From contig NZ_JAOQJL010000014.1 in assembly GCF_025566965.1 (NCBI RefSeq), positions 1-64,000 on the forward strand: a stretch of DNA of 64,000 nt, written 5' to 3'. Of this stretch, positions 50,517 to 57,579 are shown piece by piece. The notes below the pieces were generated by a model. That model was not told the DNA's origin. It worked only from the letters and a program-made list of their open reading frames with translations, and did no database searches. How positions within the stretch are numbered: position 1 is the stretch's first letter; every line of letters begins with the position of its first letter. Made by a program: the position numbers and the translations under genes. The stretch comes from Blautia_A ammoniilytica. Its GTDB lineage: Bacteria; Bacillota; Clostridia; Lachnospirales; Lachnospiraceae.

Positions 50517-50889
50517 TAAATTACATAGAATCATTGAGTCTGAAAAAACCTTTGAAATTCTTAATAATGCTGGTTGAAAAATCTATTTTGAAATGATATA
50601 TTAAACAGACTAAGATGGTGTCTAAAGACATCAGCGCCTCCGCACGAGAATGAATAGGATTTCCTATCATTTCGTATCACGAGAAGTTACATAGAGAGAT
50701 TTGCTTGCACTTGCAACGTCCACCGAAAATCGAAAGCCTTGCTAATTTCGAGCCAATTGGACGGTGTAAAATCCCTATGAAAATGCTTATGAAGCGTAAT
50801 ACCAGATAGGATTTGAAACAGTGAAAAACCTTGTATTTTCAAGGATTTTCTTGCACTGTGTTGCACTTGGTTTCATCGTATCGGGTCTA
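50517..50889. other. ICE end region with possible integrase arm sites
   Basis: 370 bases without a supported gene. TTGCACTT-type motifs recur (TTGCACTTGCAA around 50705, TTGCACTGTGTTGCACTTGG at about 50853-50872), as expected for arm-type integrase sites near attachment ends. A CCTTGTATTTTCAAGG dyad lies at about 50829-50844. No promoter was assigned. Confidence 0.45.
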
Positions 50890-50931
50890 CTCCTAAGCGA
50901 GGGGTCGGAGGTTCAAATCCTCTTGGCGACG
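50890..50931 (+). other. 3' fragment of tRNA-Arg(CCT): probable ICE attachment site
   Basis: CTCCTAAGCGAG gives a tRNA anticodon loop (CCT) and 3' anticodon arm, GGAGGTTCAAATCCTCT a full T-arm, and TGGCGAC plus discriminator G the 3' acceptor strand. The bases before it do not pair with GCGAG, so the 5' half of the tRNA is missing. This is the scar expected when an element integrates into the 3' end of a tRNA gene; the intact copy should be at the left end of the ICE, outside the window. Confidence 0.75.
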
Positions 50932-50937
50932 GGCTTC

Positions 50938-50984
50938 AAAGCGTTCGAAAATGTTAGCTGGATTAGCTGACAACGAACGCTTTT
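50938..50984 (+). terminator. Inverted repeat after the tRNA fragment
   Basis: AAAGCGTTCG (50938-50947) pairs with CGAACGCTTT (50974-50983). It probably was the terminator of the tRNA gene. Its loop contains two TTAGCTG boxes of the repeat array described below. Confidence 0.6.
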
Positions 50985-51259
50985 GTTATTTTCTAATCAC
51001 GTTCGTGACACAAAATTCCATTCAAAATGATCAATTTCCAGCTAACGCAATCCGATTTTTGTTAGCTGACAGCTAATCAAAATTACCGGTTTGCAAACAT
51101 GGGTTTTAGGAAGTCCAGCTAACATTTGGGTTCCGCTCCGTTGTCACCCCTTATTTGGGGATGTAAATCAGAGAAAAGGCGGGAAAAGAAACAATCTTTC
51201 CCAAACCTGCAAACATGAATTAGCTGAAACAGTATTCAATTCTATTAGCTACAGCTAAT
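50953..51259. repeat. TTAGCTG/CAGCTAA box array upstream of the partition genes
   Basis: Boxes at 50954-50960, 50963-50969, 51062-51068 and 51220-51226 (TTAGCTG) and at 51039-51045, 51070-51076, 51116-51122 and 51252-51258 (CAGCTAA). A half box ATTAGCT at 51244-51250 faces the last one (ATTAGCT-A-CAGCTAAT), and 51062-51076 forms another back-to-back pair (TTAGCTG-A-CAGCTAA). Spacing is irregular. This is the likely binding array (centromere or operator) of one of the ParB proteins. No gene is supported within this stretch. Confidence 0.7.
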
Positions 51260-51281
51260 GGTCAAACAGCAATGTCTGTTT

Positions 51282-51307
51282 GGAACTTTACTATCTATAA
51301 AAGTTCC
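51282..51307 (+). repeat. Hairpin in the leader of the partition operon
   Basis: GGAACTTTACTA pairs imperfectly with TATAAAAGTTCC. It ends about 45 bases before the first parB start and could attenuate the operon (a T-run follows at 51317-51323). Confidence 0.4.
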
Positions 51308-51353
51308 AGGCAGGCATTTTTTATTTCCTGAATCCTGGAGGAAAGGAGTCAAG

Positions 51354-52223
51354 ATGACTGAACCAAATAGACAATCAGGAGAAAACGAAGAAAGAATCAT
51401 AGAAATTGAAATTGAGCGTCTTCGTCCGTTCAAAGAGCACCTGTTTCAGGTAAAAGATGATAAGGAAATGTTTCTTCTGCAGGAAAGCATTGAGAAGTAT
51501 GGAATTTTAAATCCGTTAATCGTCAGACCAGTACCGGATGGATACTATGAGATCATATCCGGTCACAGAAGAAAACATGCTGCGGAGAAACTGGGATACC
51601 GTAAAGTACCGGTAATCATCCGGGTATTAAGTGAAGATGATTCCATCTTGAGCATGGTAGATTCCAATCTTCACAGAGAACGGATCAGCTACAGTGAAAA
51701 AGCTTTTGCTTACAAACTGAAGAATGACGTATTGAAAAGAAAAAGTGGTCGAAAAAAAAGCCAAGTTGACCACAAAACACCAAGAAAGCGGGCAATAGAG
51801 ATCATCAGCGAGGATTGTGGTGATAGTCCAAAACAAGTTCAGCGTTATATCTCACTGACAAAACTGATACCGGAAATGCTGCAGAAACTGGATGATGAGA
51901 TTATTTCTTTTTGTCCAGCTGTAGAGATAGCAGCATTAAGTGAAAAAGAGCAAAAGGAATTGCTTGTAGCAATGGAGTATGCACAGGCGATCCCATCACT
52001 CTCACAGGCACAGAGGATCCGGCAACTGAGTAAAGAAAAACAGTTGTCACTGGAAAAGATGGAAGAAATCATGTGTGAAGTGAAAAAGGGTGAGATTACA
52101 AGAGTGGCATTCACAAACGAGCAGTTACACAAGTATTTTCCAAATTCTTATACACCGGCAATGATGAAGCGAGAAATACTGGCACTGCTAAAATTATGGA
52201 AAAAAGAATCATGGGAAAGTTAA
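51354..52223 (+). CDS. parB: ParB-family protein (first copy)
   Basis: A 289-residue ParB/Spo0J-type protein. The N-terminal CTPase-type domain shows IEIERLRPFKEHLFQV, EKYGILNPLIVRPV and the SGHRRKHAAEKLG motif (GHRR), then HTH-type sequence with SPKQVQRYISLTKLIPEML. A PTRK-rich linker lies between. AAAGGAG precedes ATG 51354; the frame is open from 51258, but the earlier start lies in the repeat array. First gene of the operon parB-parA-parB. Confidence 0.9.
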   Translation: MTEPNRQSGENEERIIEIEIERLRPFKEHLFQVKDDKEMFLLQESIEKYGILNPLIVRPVPDGYYEIISGHRRKHAAEKLGYRKVPVIIRVLSEDDSILSMVDSNLHRERISYSEKAFAYKLKNDVLKRKSGRKKSQVDHKTPRKRAIEIISEDCGDSPKQVQRYISLTKLIPEMLQKLDDEIISFCPAVEIAALSEKEQKELLVAMEYAQAIPSLSQAQRIRQLSKEKQLSLEKMEEIMCEVKKGEITRVAFTNEQLHKYFPNSYTPAMMKREILALLKLWKKESWES

Positions 52224-52237
52224 AGGAGGAAGAAAGC

Positions 52238-53023
52238 ATGTGTAAAGTTATATCCGTAGTAAACCAGAAAGGTGGCGTCGGAAAGACCACCACAACCGTA
52301 AATGTAGGCATTGGACTGGCAAGAGAAGGTAAGAAAGTGTTGCTGATCGACGCAGATCCACAGGGAAGTTTAACCGCAAGTCTTGGATATGAGGAACCGG
52401 ATGATCTTCGCATCACACTGGCAACGATCATGATGGATGTCATTAACGAAGAAGAAATCTCTCTGGAAGATGGTATCTTACATCACCAGGAAAATGTAGA
52501 TCTACTTCCGGCAAATATTGAGCTTTCTGCACTGGAAGTAACTATGGGAAATGTTATGAGCAGAGAAATGATCATGAAAGAATATATCGATGCGATAAGA
52601 TGCCGATACGATTATATCCTGATCGACTGTATGCCGAGCCTTGGTATGATGACAATCAATGCACTGGTCTCTTCCGATTCCGTGCTGATACCTGTACAGG
52701 CCGCATATCTGCCTGTTAAAGGACTTCAGCAGCTGATCAAGACCATTCTTACAGTAAAGAAAAGACTGAACCGGAAACTGGCGATTGAGGGCATTCTCCT
52801 GACTATGGTAGATTTCAGAACCAATTACGCAAGGGATATTGCATCGAGAGTACATACAACCTACGGAAGTCAGATCGAGGTATTTGAAAATGTGATCCCG
52901 ATGTCTGTAAAAGCTGCTGAGACCAGTGCAGAGGGAAAAAGTATCTATATGCACTGCCCGAAAGGAAAAGTTGCAGAGGCATATAAGAACTTAACACAGG
53001 AGGTTTTGAAAAATGAAAAATAG
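52238..53023 (+). CDS. parA: ParA-type partition ATPase
   Basis: A 261-residue ParA/Soj ATPase: deviant Walker A KGGVGKTTT (residues 11-19), Walker A' VLLIDADPQGSLT, Walker B YDYILIDCMPSLG. It moves or places DNA together with ParB. ATG 52238 has AAAGGAGG upstream (52222-52229). It overlaps the next parB by 11 bases. Confidence 0.95.
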   Translation: MCKVISVVNQKGGVGKTTTTVNVGIGLAREGKKVLLIDADPQGSLTASLGYEEPDDLRITLATIMMDVINEEEISLEDGILHHQENVDLLPANIELSALEVTMGNVMSREMIMKEYIDAIRCRYDYILIDCMPSLGMMTINALVSSDSVLIPVQAAYLPVKGLQQLIKTILTVKKRLNRKLAIEGILLTMVDFRTNYARDIASRVHTTYGSQIEVFENVIPMSVKAAETSAEGKSIYMHCPKGKVAEAYKNLTQEVLKNEK

Positions 53024-53918
53024 AAGTGGCGAAAAGATTAAACTGGCAAGCATTGATGAACTGCTGGGTGTGGTAAATGAAGAATCTGCAATGGAGATAG
53101 AGATCAGTAAGATCCATCCGTTTAAAAATCATCCGTTCAAGGTGCTGGATGATGAAAAGATGCAGGATCTGGTTGAAAGTGTAAGGATCAATGGAGTACT
53201 GACACCGGTACTGCTTCGAATGGATGATAATGAAGAATATGAAATGGTATCCGGTCACAGAAGAATGCATGCAGCACAGCTTGCAGGACTGACGACAATT
53301 CCGGCAATCGTAAGAGAATTATCGGATGATGATGCGGTGATTGCGATGGTGGACGCTAACATTCAGCGAGAGGAACTGTTACCGAGTGAGAAAGCATTTG
53401 CATATAAGATGAAAATGGATGCTATGAGAAGAACAGCAGGTCGTCCGACAAAAGAAAATCCCCGACAAAATGTCGGGAATTATGAGACGGCAGATCTCAT
53501 TGGAAAGGATAATGGAGAAAGTGGACGACAGGTTCAAAGATATATTCGCCTCACGGAATTAATACCAGAACTTTTAGATCTGGTAGATAAGAAAAAGCTC
53601 CAATTTACAGTTGCTATTGATATCTCCTACATCGATAAGGAAGTACAGGAATGGATCTACGAATATATCCGCGACACCGGATTTATCAAGCCAAAGCAGA
53701 TTGCAGCACTCAGAAATCAGCTGAATGATGGACCAATCAATCAGATCCAGATGTTATCGATTTTCAATAACTGTGTGATGGCAAAGAAAGTATCCCGGTC
53801 TCTTACCTTCTCAGAAAAGAAACTGACAAAGTACTTTCCGGATGATTATACAGCCAAAGATATGGAACAGATGATTGAATCATTATTAGAAAAATGGATG
53901 CAGGAACAGTCCTGTTAA
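53013..53918 (+). CDS. ParB-family protein (second copy)
   Basis: A 301-residue ParB-like protein related to the first copy but clearly different: MEIEISKIHPFKNHPFKV, SVRINGVLTPVLLR, SGHRRMHAAQLAGL and GRQVQRYIRLTELIPELLDL, then VAIDISYIDKEVQEWIY and a C-terminal part ending like the first copy (SEKKLTKYFPDDYTAKDMEQ versus NEQLHKYFPNSYTPAMMKRE). This class often regulates ParA operons or replication. Overlaps parA by 11 bases; AGGAGG lies inside parA. Confidence 0.9.
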   Translation: MKNRSGEKIKLASIDELLGVVNEESAMEIEISKIHPFKNHPFKVLDDEKMQDLVESVRINGVLTPVLLRMDDNEEYEMVSGHRRMHAAQLAGLTTIPAIVRELSDDDAVIAMVDANIQREELLPSEKAFAYKMKMDAMRRTAGRPTKENPRQNVGNYETADLIGKDNGESGRQVQRYIRLTELIPELLDLVDKKKLQFTVAIDISYIDKEVQEWIYEYIRDTGFIKPKQIAALRNQLNDGPINQIQMLSIFNNCVMAKKVSRSLTFSEKKLTKYFPDDYTAKDMEQMIESLLEKWMQEQSC

Positions 53919-53996
53919 GGATAGAAAAAGCTAAGAAAACAAAGTCAAAGAAGTTTAAAAAGAGGACTTCTTAGCAGAAAATGAAAGGAGGAAATT

Positions 53997-54995
53997 ATGG
54001 AGAAAAAAATGACATTTAATTATTTTTACGGTACCGAAGCTGATCAGTTCAGCTTCTACCGCATACCAAAAGCATTATTTACAGACAGTTATTTTAAAGA
54101 TTTATCGAGCGATGCTAAAATTTTATATGGACTGATGTTGGATCGAATGTCTCTTTCCATCAAGAATCAGTGGTTTGATGACAAAAACAGAGCATATATC
54201 TACTTTTCCATCGAAGATATCATGGAATTACTGAACTGTGGCAGAAATAAAGCCATCAAATCCATGAGAGAACTGGATGACGAAACAGGGATTGGCCTGA
54301 TTGAGAAACGCAGACAGGGATTTGGAAAGGTGAACGTTATCTACGTGAAAACCTTTATGCCTGAGAAAACAGATGAGAAAAAATTTGAAGAGGAATTAAA
54401 GAAGTTTAAAAAACAAACTTCTGTGGAAAATGAGGAATCTACAGAAGTTTACATTTCAAACTTCATGAAGTCCCAAAATCAAACTTCTAGAAGTCCCGAA
54501 AACAAACTTCAAGAAGTTTACATTTCAAACCCTAATAATACTAATCTTAGTGATACTGAAATGAATGATAATAAATCTAATCAAATCGTATCTGCAGATG
54601 AGAATCAATCCGATGGCGATAACCGCTCTGAGGATTATCAGGCTTATGAAAACCTTGTCAAAGAGACCATTGATTATGAATCACTGGAAGTAACCCATCA
54701 TGACGATATGCGGCAGGTAGATGAAATCGTGAACCTGATCGTAGAGACTGTGATGTGTAAAAATGACAAGATCTTGATTGCCAGCAACTGGTATCCGGCA
54801 TCACTGGTGAAGAAAAAATTTCTGATGCTGACCTATTCACATATCGAGTATGTCTTACACTGTATGAGTGGTAACACCACAAAGGTGAAGAACATCAAGA
54901 AATATTTATTAGCAGCCCTGTTTAATGCACCGTCAACGATGAACGGGTATTATCAGGCAGAGGTGAACCATGATATGCCAGGACTGGTAAGATAG
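53997..54995 (+). CDS. repA: RepA_N-type replication initiator
   Basis: A 332-residue protein with the RepA_N winged-helix domain at the N-terminus (FYRIPKALFTDSYFKDLSSD, AKILYGLMLDRMSLSIKNQW, NCGRNKAIKSMRELDD, GLIEKRRQGFGKVNVIYVK), a long polar linker (about residues 125-220) and a C-terminal domain (ILIASNWYPASLVKKKFLML, HIEYVLHCMSGNTTKVKNIK) of the DUF6017-like kind. RepA_N origins lie inside the rep gene; direct and inverted AAACTTC/GAAGTTT repeats occupy the linker. AAAGGAGG precedes the ATG. Confidence 0.88.
   Translation: MEKKMTFNYFYGTEADQFSFYRIPKALFTDSYFKDLSSDAKILYGLMLDRMSLSIKNQWFDDKNRAYIYFSIEDIMELLNCGRNKAIKSMRELDDETGIGLIEKRRQGFGKVNVIYVKTFMPEKTDEKKFEEELKKFKKQTSVENEESTEVYISNFMKSQNQTSRSPENKLQEVYISNPNNTNLSDTEMNDNKSNQIVSADENQSDGDNRSEDYQAYENLVKETIDYESLEVTHHDDMRQVDEIVNLIVETVMCKNDKILIASNWYPASLVKKKFLMLTYSHIEYVLHCMSGNTTKVKNIKKYLLAALFNAPSTMNGYYQAEVNHDMPGLVR
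54401..54530 (+). repeat. Iteron-like repeats inside repA (candidate origin)
   Basis: GAAGTTT at 54401, 54444 and 54513 and AAACTTC at 54415 (AAACTTCTG), 54458, 54481 and 54504. GAAGTTTACATTTCAAAC occurs twice (54444-54461 and 54513-54530), and AAACTTCAAGAAGTTT (54504-54519) is a palindrome. They code for the variable linker of the initiator (VYISNF, VYISNP), so DNA function rather than protein function probably drives the repetition. Confidence 0.7.
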
Positions 54996-55004
54996 GAGGT
55001 GCAC

Positions 55005-55301
55005 ATGTTTATTTTAAAACTTGCTGGAAAGATATTATTACTGCCGGTATGGCTGATCCTTTTTGTGATCGGCCTGGCAGTAAAAATGACAGTACAGACT
55101 TATGCGGTTGTCAGAGGGATCCTTGGATTTATATTCACTTTATTGATTATAGCGACTGCATACTGTTATCATGACTGGGTACAGGTTGCATTTCTATTTT
55201 CGCTGAGTGTAATTCTGTATCTGATCCTGTTTGCAGGAGTGTTTGTAGATACTGTACTGGACATGACAAGAGAACGTATTATTGATTTTATTATATCGTG
55301 A
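55005..55301 (+). CDS. Small polytopic membrane protein (paralogue of 31007-31312)
   Basis: A 98-residue protein with about three helices (ILLLPVWLILFVIGLAVKMT, ILGFIFTLLIIATAYCYH, VAFLFSLSVILYLILFAGVF) and a charged end RERIIDFIIS. Matches the ICE protein at 31007-31312 in length, topology and C-terminus. AGGAGGT precedes ATG 55005; the in-frame GTG at 54999 overlaps the ribosome binding site. It overlaps nothing and lies 9 bases after the initiator gene's stop. Confidence 0.75.
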   Translation: MFILKLAGKILLLPVWLILFVIGLAVKMTVQTYAVVRGILGFIFTLLIIATAYCYHDWVQVAFLFSLSVILYLILFAGVFVDTVLDMTRERIIDFIIS

Positions 55302-55308
55302 GGAGAAT

Positions 55309-55713
55309 ATGAAAATGAGCGAAAACAATGATTATATTCAGTTACCACCACTAAAAAAAGACACACCGTCCGATGTGGTAGCATTTATCTGGGAGTACAT
55401 GAAAGTACCGGAGAACTCAAGAGAAAAAGTTAAGAATCTGCTTAAAGATGCAAATGAAAATGGCGTAAAATTAAGTCATCAGGCACCAACACTGTATGAT
55501 GTTGTTCCAAAAGAAGAAATTGCTGAATTTGAAGAGCTTATGCGCAAAACCATAGCTGACATTGTATCAGAAGCCAGTAGCGTTGCCTGTTGGGTGTATG
55601 TGCAGAAATATGTGAAGCACAAAACCCTAAACGAAATGCTGCAAGAATTGCCAGACGTAGGTCAATTCATCCTAGCTATGGATACCTGGTTTGAAAAACT
55701 GATGGAGAAATAA
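55309..55713 (+). CDS. Unrecognised soluble protein of the partition/replication module
   Basis: A 134-residue protein, acidic and helical, with the block SDVVAFIWEYMKVPENSREK near the start and ELMRKTIADIVSEASSVACW in the middle. No known domain. AGGAG (55301-55305) lies just before ATG 55309 (ATG 55315 also in frame). Last gene of the module; a gap of 134 bases and a new promoter follow. Confidence 0.65.
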   Translation: MKMSENNDYIQLPPLKKDTPSDVVAFIWEYMKVPENSREKVKNLLKDANENGVKLSHQAPTLYDVVPKEEIAEFEELMRKTIADIVSEASSVACWVYVQKYVKHKTLNEMLQELPDVGQFILAMDTWFEKLMEK

Positions 55714-55759
55714 TCTAGGAAAATAGTTTAAAGTTTACATGTTATGATCATGTATGAAG

Positions 55760-55790
55760 TTGGAACAAAATAAAAGAATTGTGCTATAAT
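55760..55790 (+). promoter_or_regulatory. bsh: Extended -10 promoter of the bile salt hydrolase gene
   Basis: TGCTATAAT at 55782-55790 is an extended -10 box; the best -35 (TTGGAA, 55760-55765) is 19 bases upstream. The bsh start codon lies about 57 bases downstream, so bsh has its own transcript start. Confidence 0.55.
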
Positions 55791-55847
55791 ATTGTTCAAG
55801 AAAAAGCTCATTGACATATTTCAATCTATTTAGGAGGATAAACGATC

Positions 55848-56825
55848 ATGTGTACAGCAGCAACTTATAAAACAAAAGATTTTTACTTTGGACGAACCCT
55901 CGATTATGAATTCTCTTATGGTGATCAGATAGTAATTACACCACGTAATTATGCGTTTAATTTTCGCCATGTTGGCGATATGAAAAATCATTATGCAATT
56001 ATTGGAATGGCTCATGTTGCTGAGGATTATCCTTTGTATTATGATGCTATGAATGAAAAAGGAGTGGCAATGGCAGGACTGAATTTTGTCGGAAATGCTG
56101 TTTATGCCGCGATTAAGCCAGATGTGGAAAATATTGCACAGTTTGAATTTATTCCGTGGATTTTAAGTCAGTGTTCTTCTTTAGTTGAAGTTCGCGAGCT
56201 TCTTGAACGAATTAATATTGTTAATACTCCTTTCAGCGAGCAATTACCATTAGCACAATTACACTGGATCATTTCTGATGAGAATGAGTCAATTACGGTA
56301 GAATCTATGTCAGATGGTTTGCATATTTATGACAATCCAGTAGGAGTGCTTACGAATAATCCTCCATTTCCACAGCAGATGTTTCAACTAAATAATTATA
56401 TGTATTTATCTCCTAAACAGCCCAGAAATACTTTCTGCGAAAATTTGACTCTTGATGCATATAGTAGAGGTATGGGAGGATTAGGTCTTCCGGGAGATCT
56501 CTCATCTTCCTCACGCTTTGTACGTGTAGCTTTTACAAAGGTAAATGCAATTTCAGGTGAATCAGAGGAAGAAAGCGTTAGCCAATTCTTCCACATTCTC
56601 GGATCTGTGGATCAGCAACGAGGATGTTGCGAAGTAGCGGATGGAAAATATGAAATCACATTGTATACGTCGTGTTGTAATGTTACAAAAGGTATTTATT
56701 ATTACAATACTTATGAAAACCATCAGATCAGTGCAGTAGATATGCATGTAGAAAATCTGGATAGTGATAAAATGATTTGTTATCCAGTAATTCAAGGAGA
56801 ACGAATCAACTATCAAAATAAATAA
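55848..56825 (+). CDS. bsh: Choloylglycine/bile salt hydrolase
   Basis: A 325-residue N-terminal-nucleophile hydrolase that removes glycine or taurine from conjugated bile acids. Cys2 becomes the nucleophile after loss of Met (MCTAATY); Arg16 and Asp19 lie in YFGRTLDYEFSYGD, Asn79 in MAGLNF, Asn170 in VLTNNPPF and Arg223 in LSSSSRFVRVAF. The substrate loop GMGGLGLPGDLSSSSRFV is the form of true bile salt hydrolases rather than penicillin V acylases. AGGAGG precedes the ATG. Its neighbours are a mobile module and a stress/envelope gene set. Confidence 0.93.
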   Translation: MCTAATYKTKDFYFGRTLDYEFSYGDQIVITPRNYAFNFRHVGDMKNHYAIIGMAHVAEDYPLYYDAMNEKGVAMAGLNFVGNAVYAAIKPDVENIAQFEFIPWILSQCSSLVEVRELLERINIVNTPFSEQLPLAQLHWIISDENESITVESMSDGLHIYDNPVGVLTNNPPFPQQMFQLNNYMYLSPKQPRNTFCENLTLDAYSRGMGGLGLPGDLSSSSRFVRVAFTKVNAISGESEEESVSQFFHILGSVDQQRGCCEVADGKYEITLYTSCCNVTKGIYYYNTYENHQISAVDMHVENLDSDKMICYPVIQGERINYQNK

Positions 56826-56863
56826 TGTTTTGAAATCAGGGATGAGGTAGAAAGGAAAGTTCC

Positions 56864-57544
56864 ATGACAAAAGATGAAGTAAAAAAACTCAGGATGAACA
56901 GTCCGGAATCACTACAGTTTTTAAATAATGCTACAAAATTTTATAATTTAATGATGATGTATCGTTGTGCTATTCGGGAGATACAAACTAAACTTGAGGT
57001 TTTGGATGATGAATTTTCAGTTGAGAACAATCGAAATCCTATTTCTTTTATAAAAACAAGAATTAAGCAGCCCAATAGTATTTACGATAAACTGCAGAAG
57101 ATGGGATATGAATTTACAACAGAAAATATACAGACATATCTCAATGATGTAGCAGGCGTTCGAATAGTTTGTGCGTTTATTGACGATATTTATATGATAT
57201 CAGATTTGATTACCCAACAGGATGATATTAAAGTTATTGAAATAAAAGATTATATAAAAAATCCAAAATCGAATGGTTATCGAAGCTATCATATGATTGT
57301 TGAAATACCAGTATTTTTTGCTAAGGGTAAAACACCTATGCGTGTAGAATTACAGATTCGAACCAATGGTATGGATTTCTGGGCAACATTGGAACATCAA
57401 CTTCGCTATAAAAAAGGAATTGAAGAAATGCCTGGCTATGATGAGATAAGTGAAGAATTACTTCATTCTGCAAGAGCTATCATTGAAGCAGATAATGAAA
57501 TGCAGAGAATAAAAGACAAAATTGGTATGTTCCACGAAATTTAG
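56864..57544 (+). CDS. Small alarmone synthetase (RelQ/YjbM-like)
   Basis: A 226-residue RelA/SpoT-type synthetase without hydrolase or regulatory domains: NPISFIKTRIKQPNSIYDKL, LNDVAGVRIVCAFIDDIYMI, IKDYIKNPKSNGYRSYHMIV and VELQIRTNGMDFWATLEHQL contain the ATP/GTP-binding residues of the synthetase domain (GYRSYH, E in ELQIRT). It makes (p)ppGpp from GTP/GDP and ATP. AAAGGAAAG precedes the ATG, 38 bases after bsh, so it may be cotranscribed. Confidence 0.9.
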   Translation: MTKDEVKKLRMNSPESLQFLNNATKFYNLMMMYRCAIREIQTKLEVLDDEFSVENNRNPISFIKTRIKQPNSIYDKLQKMGYEFTTENIQTYLNDVAGVRIVCAFIDDIYMISDLITQQDDIKVIEIKDYIKNPKSNGYRSYHMIVEIPVFFAKGKTPMRVELQIRTNGMDFWATLEHQLRYKKGIEEMPGYDEISEELLHSARAIIEADNEMQRIKDKIGMFHEI

Positions 57545-57579
57545 GAAGAAAACTGAGCAAGTAGGAAGGTGGAATATAT

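Noticed and set aside
50953..51259. CRISPR array
   Set aside because: The repeats are only 7-8 bases, occur in both orientations and have irregular spacing. No cas genes are present.
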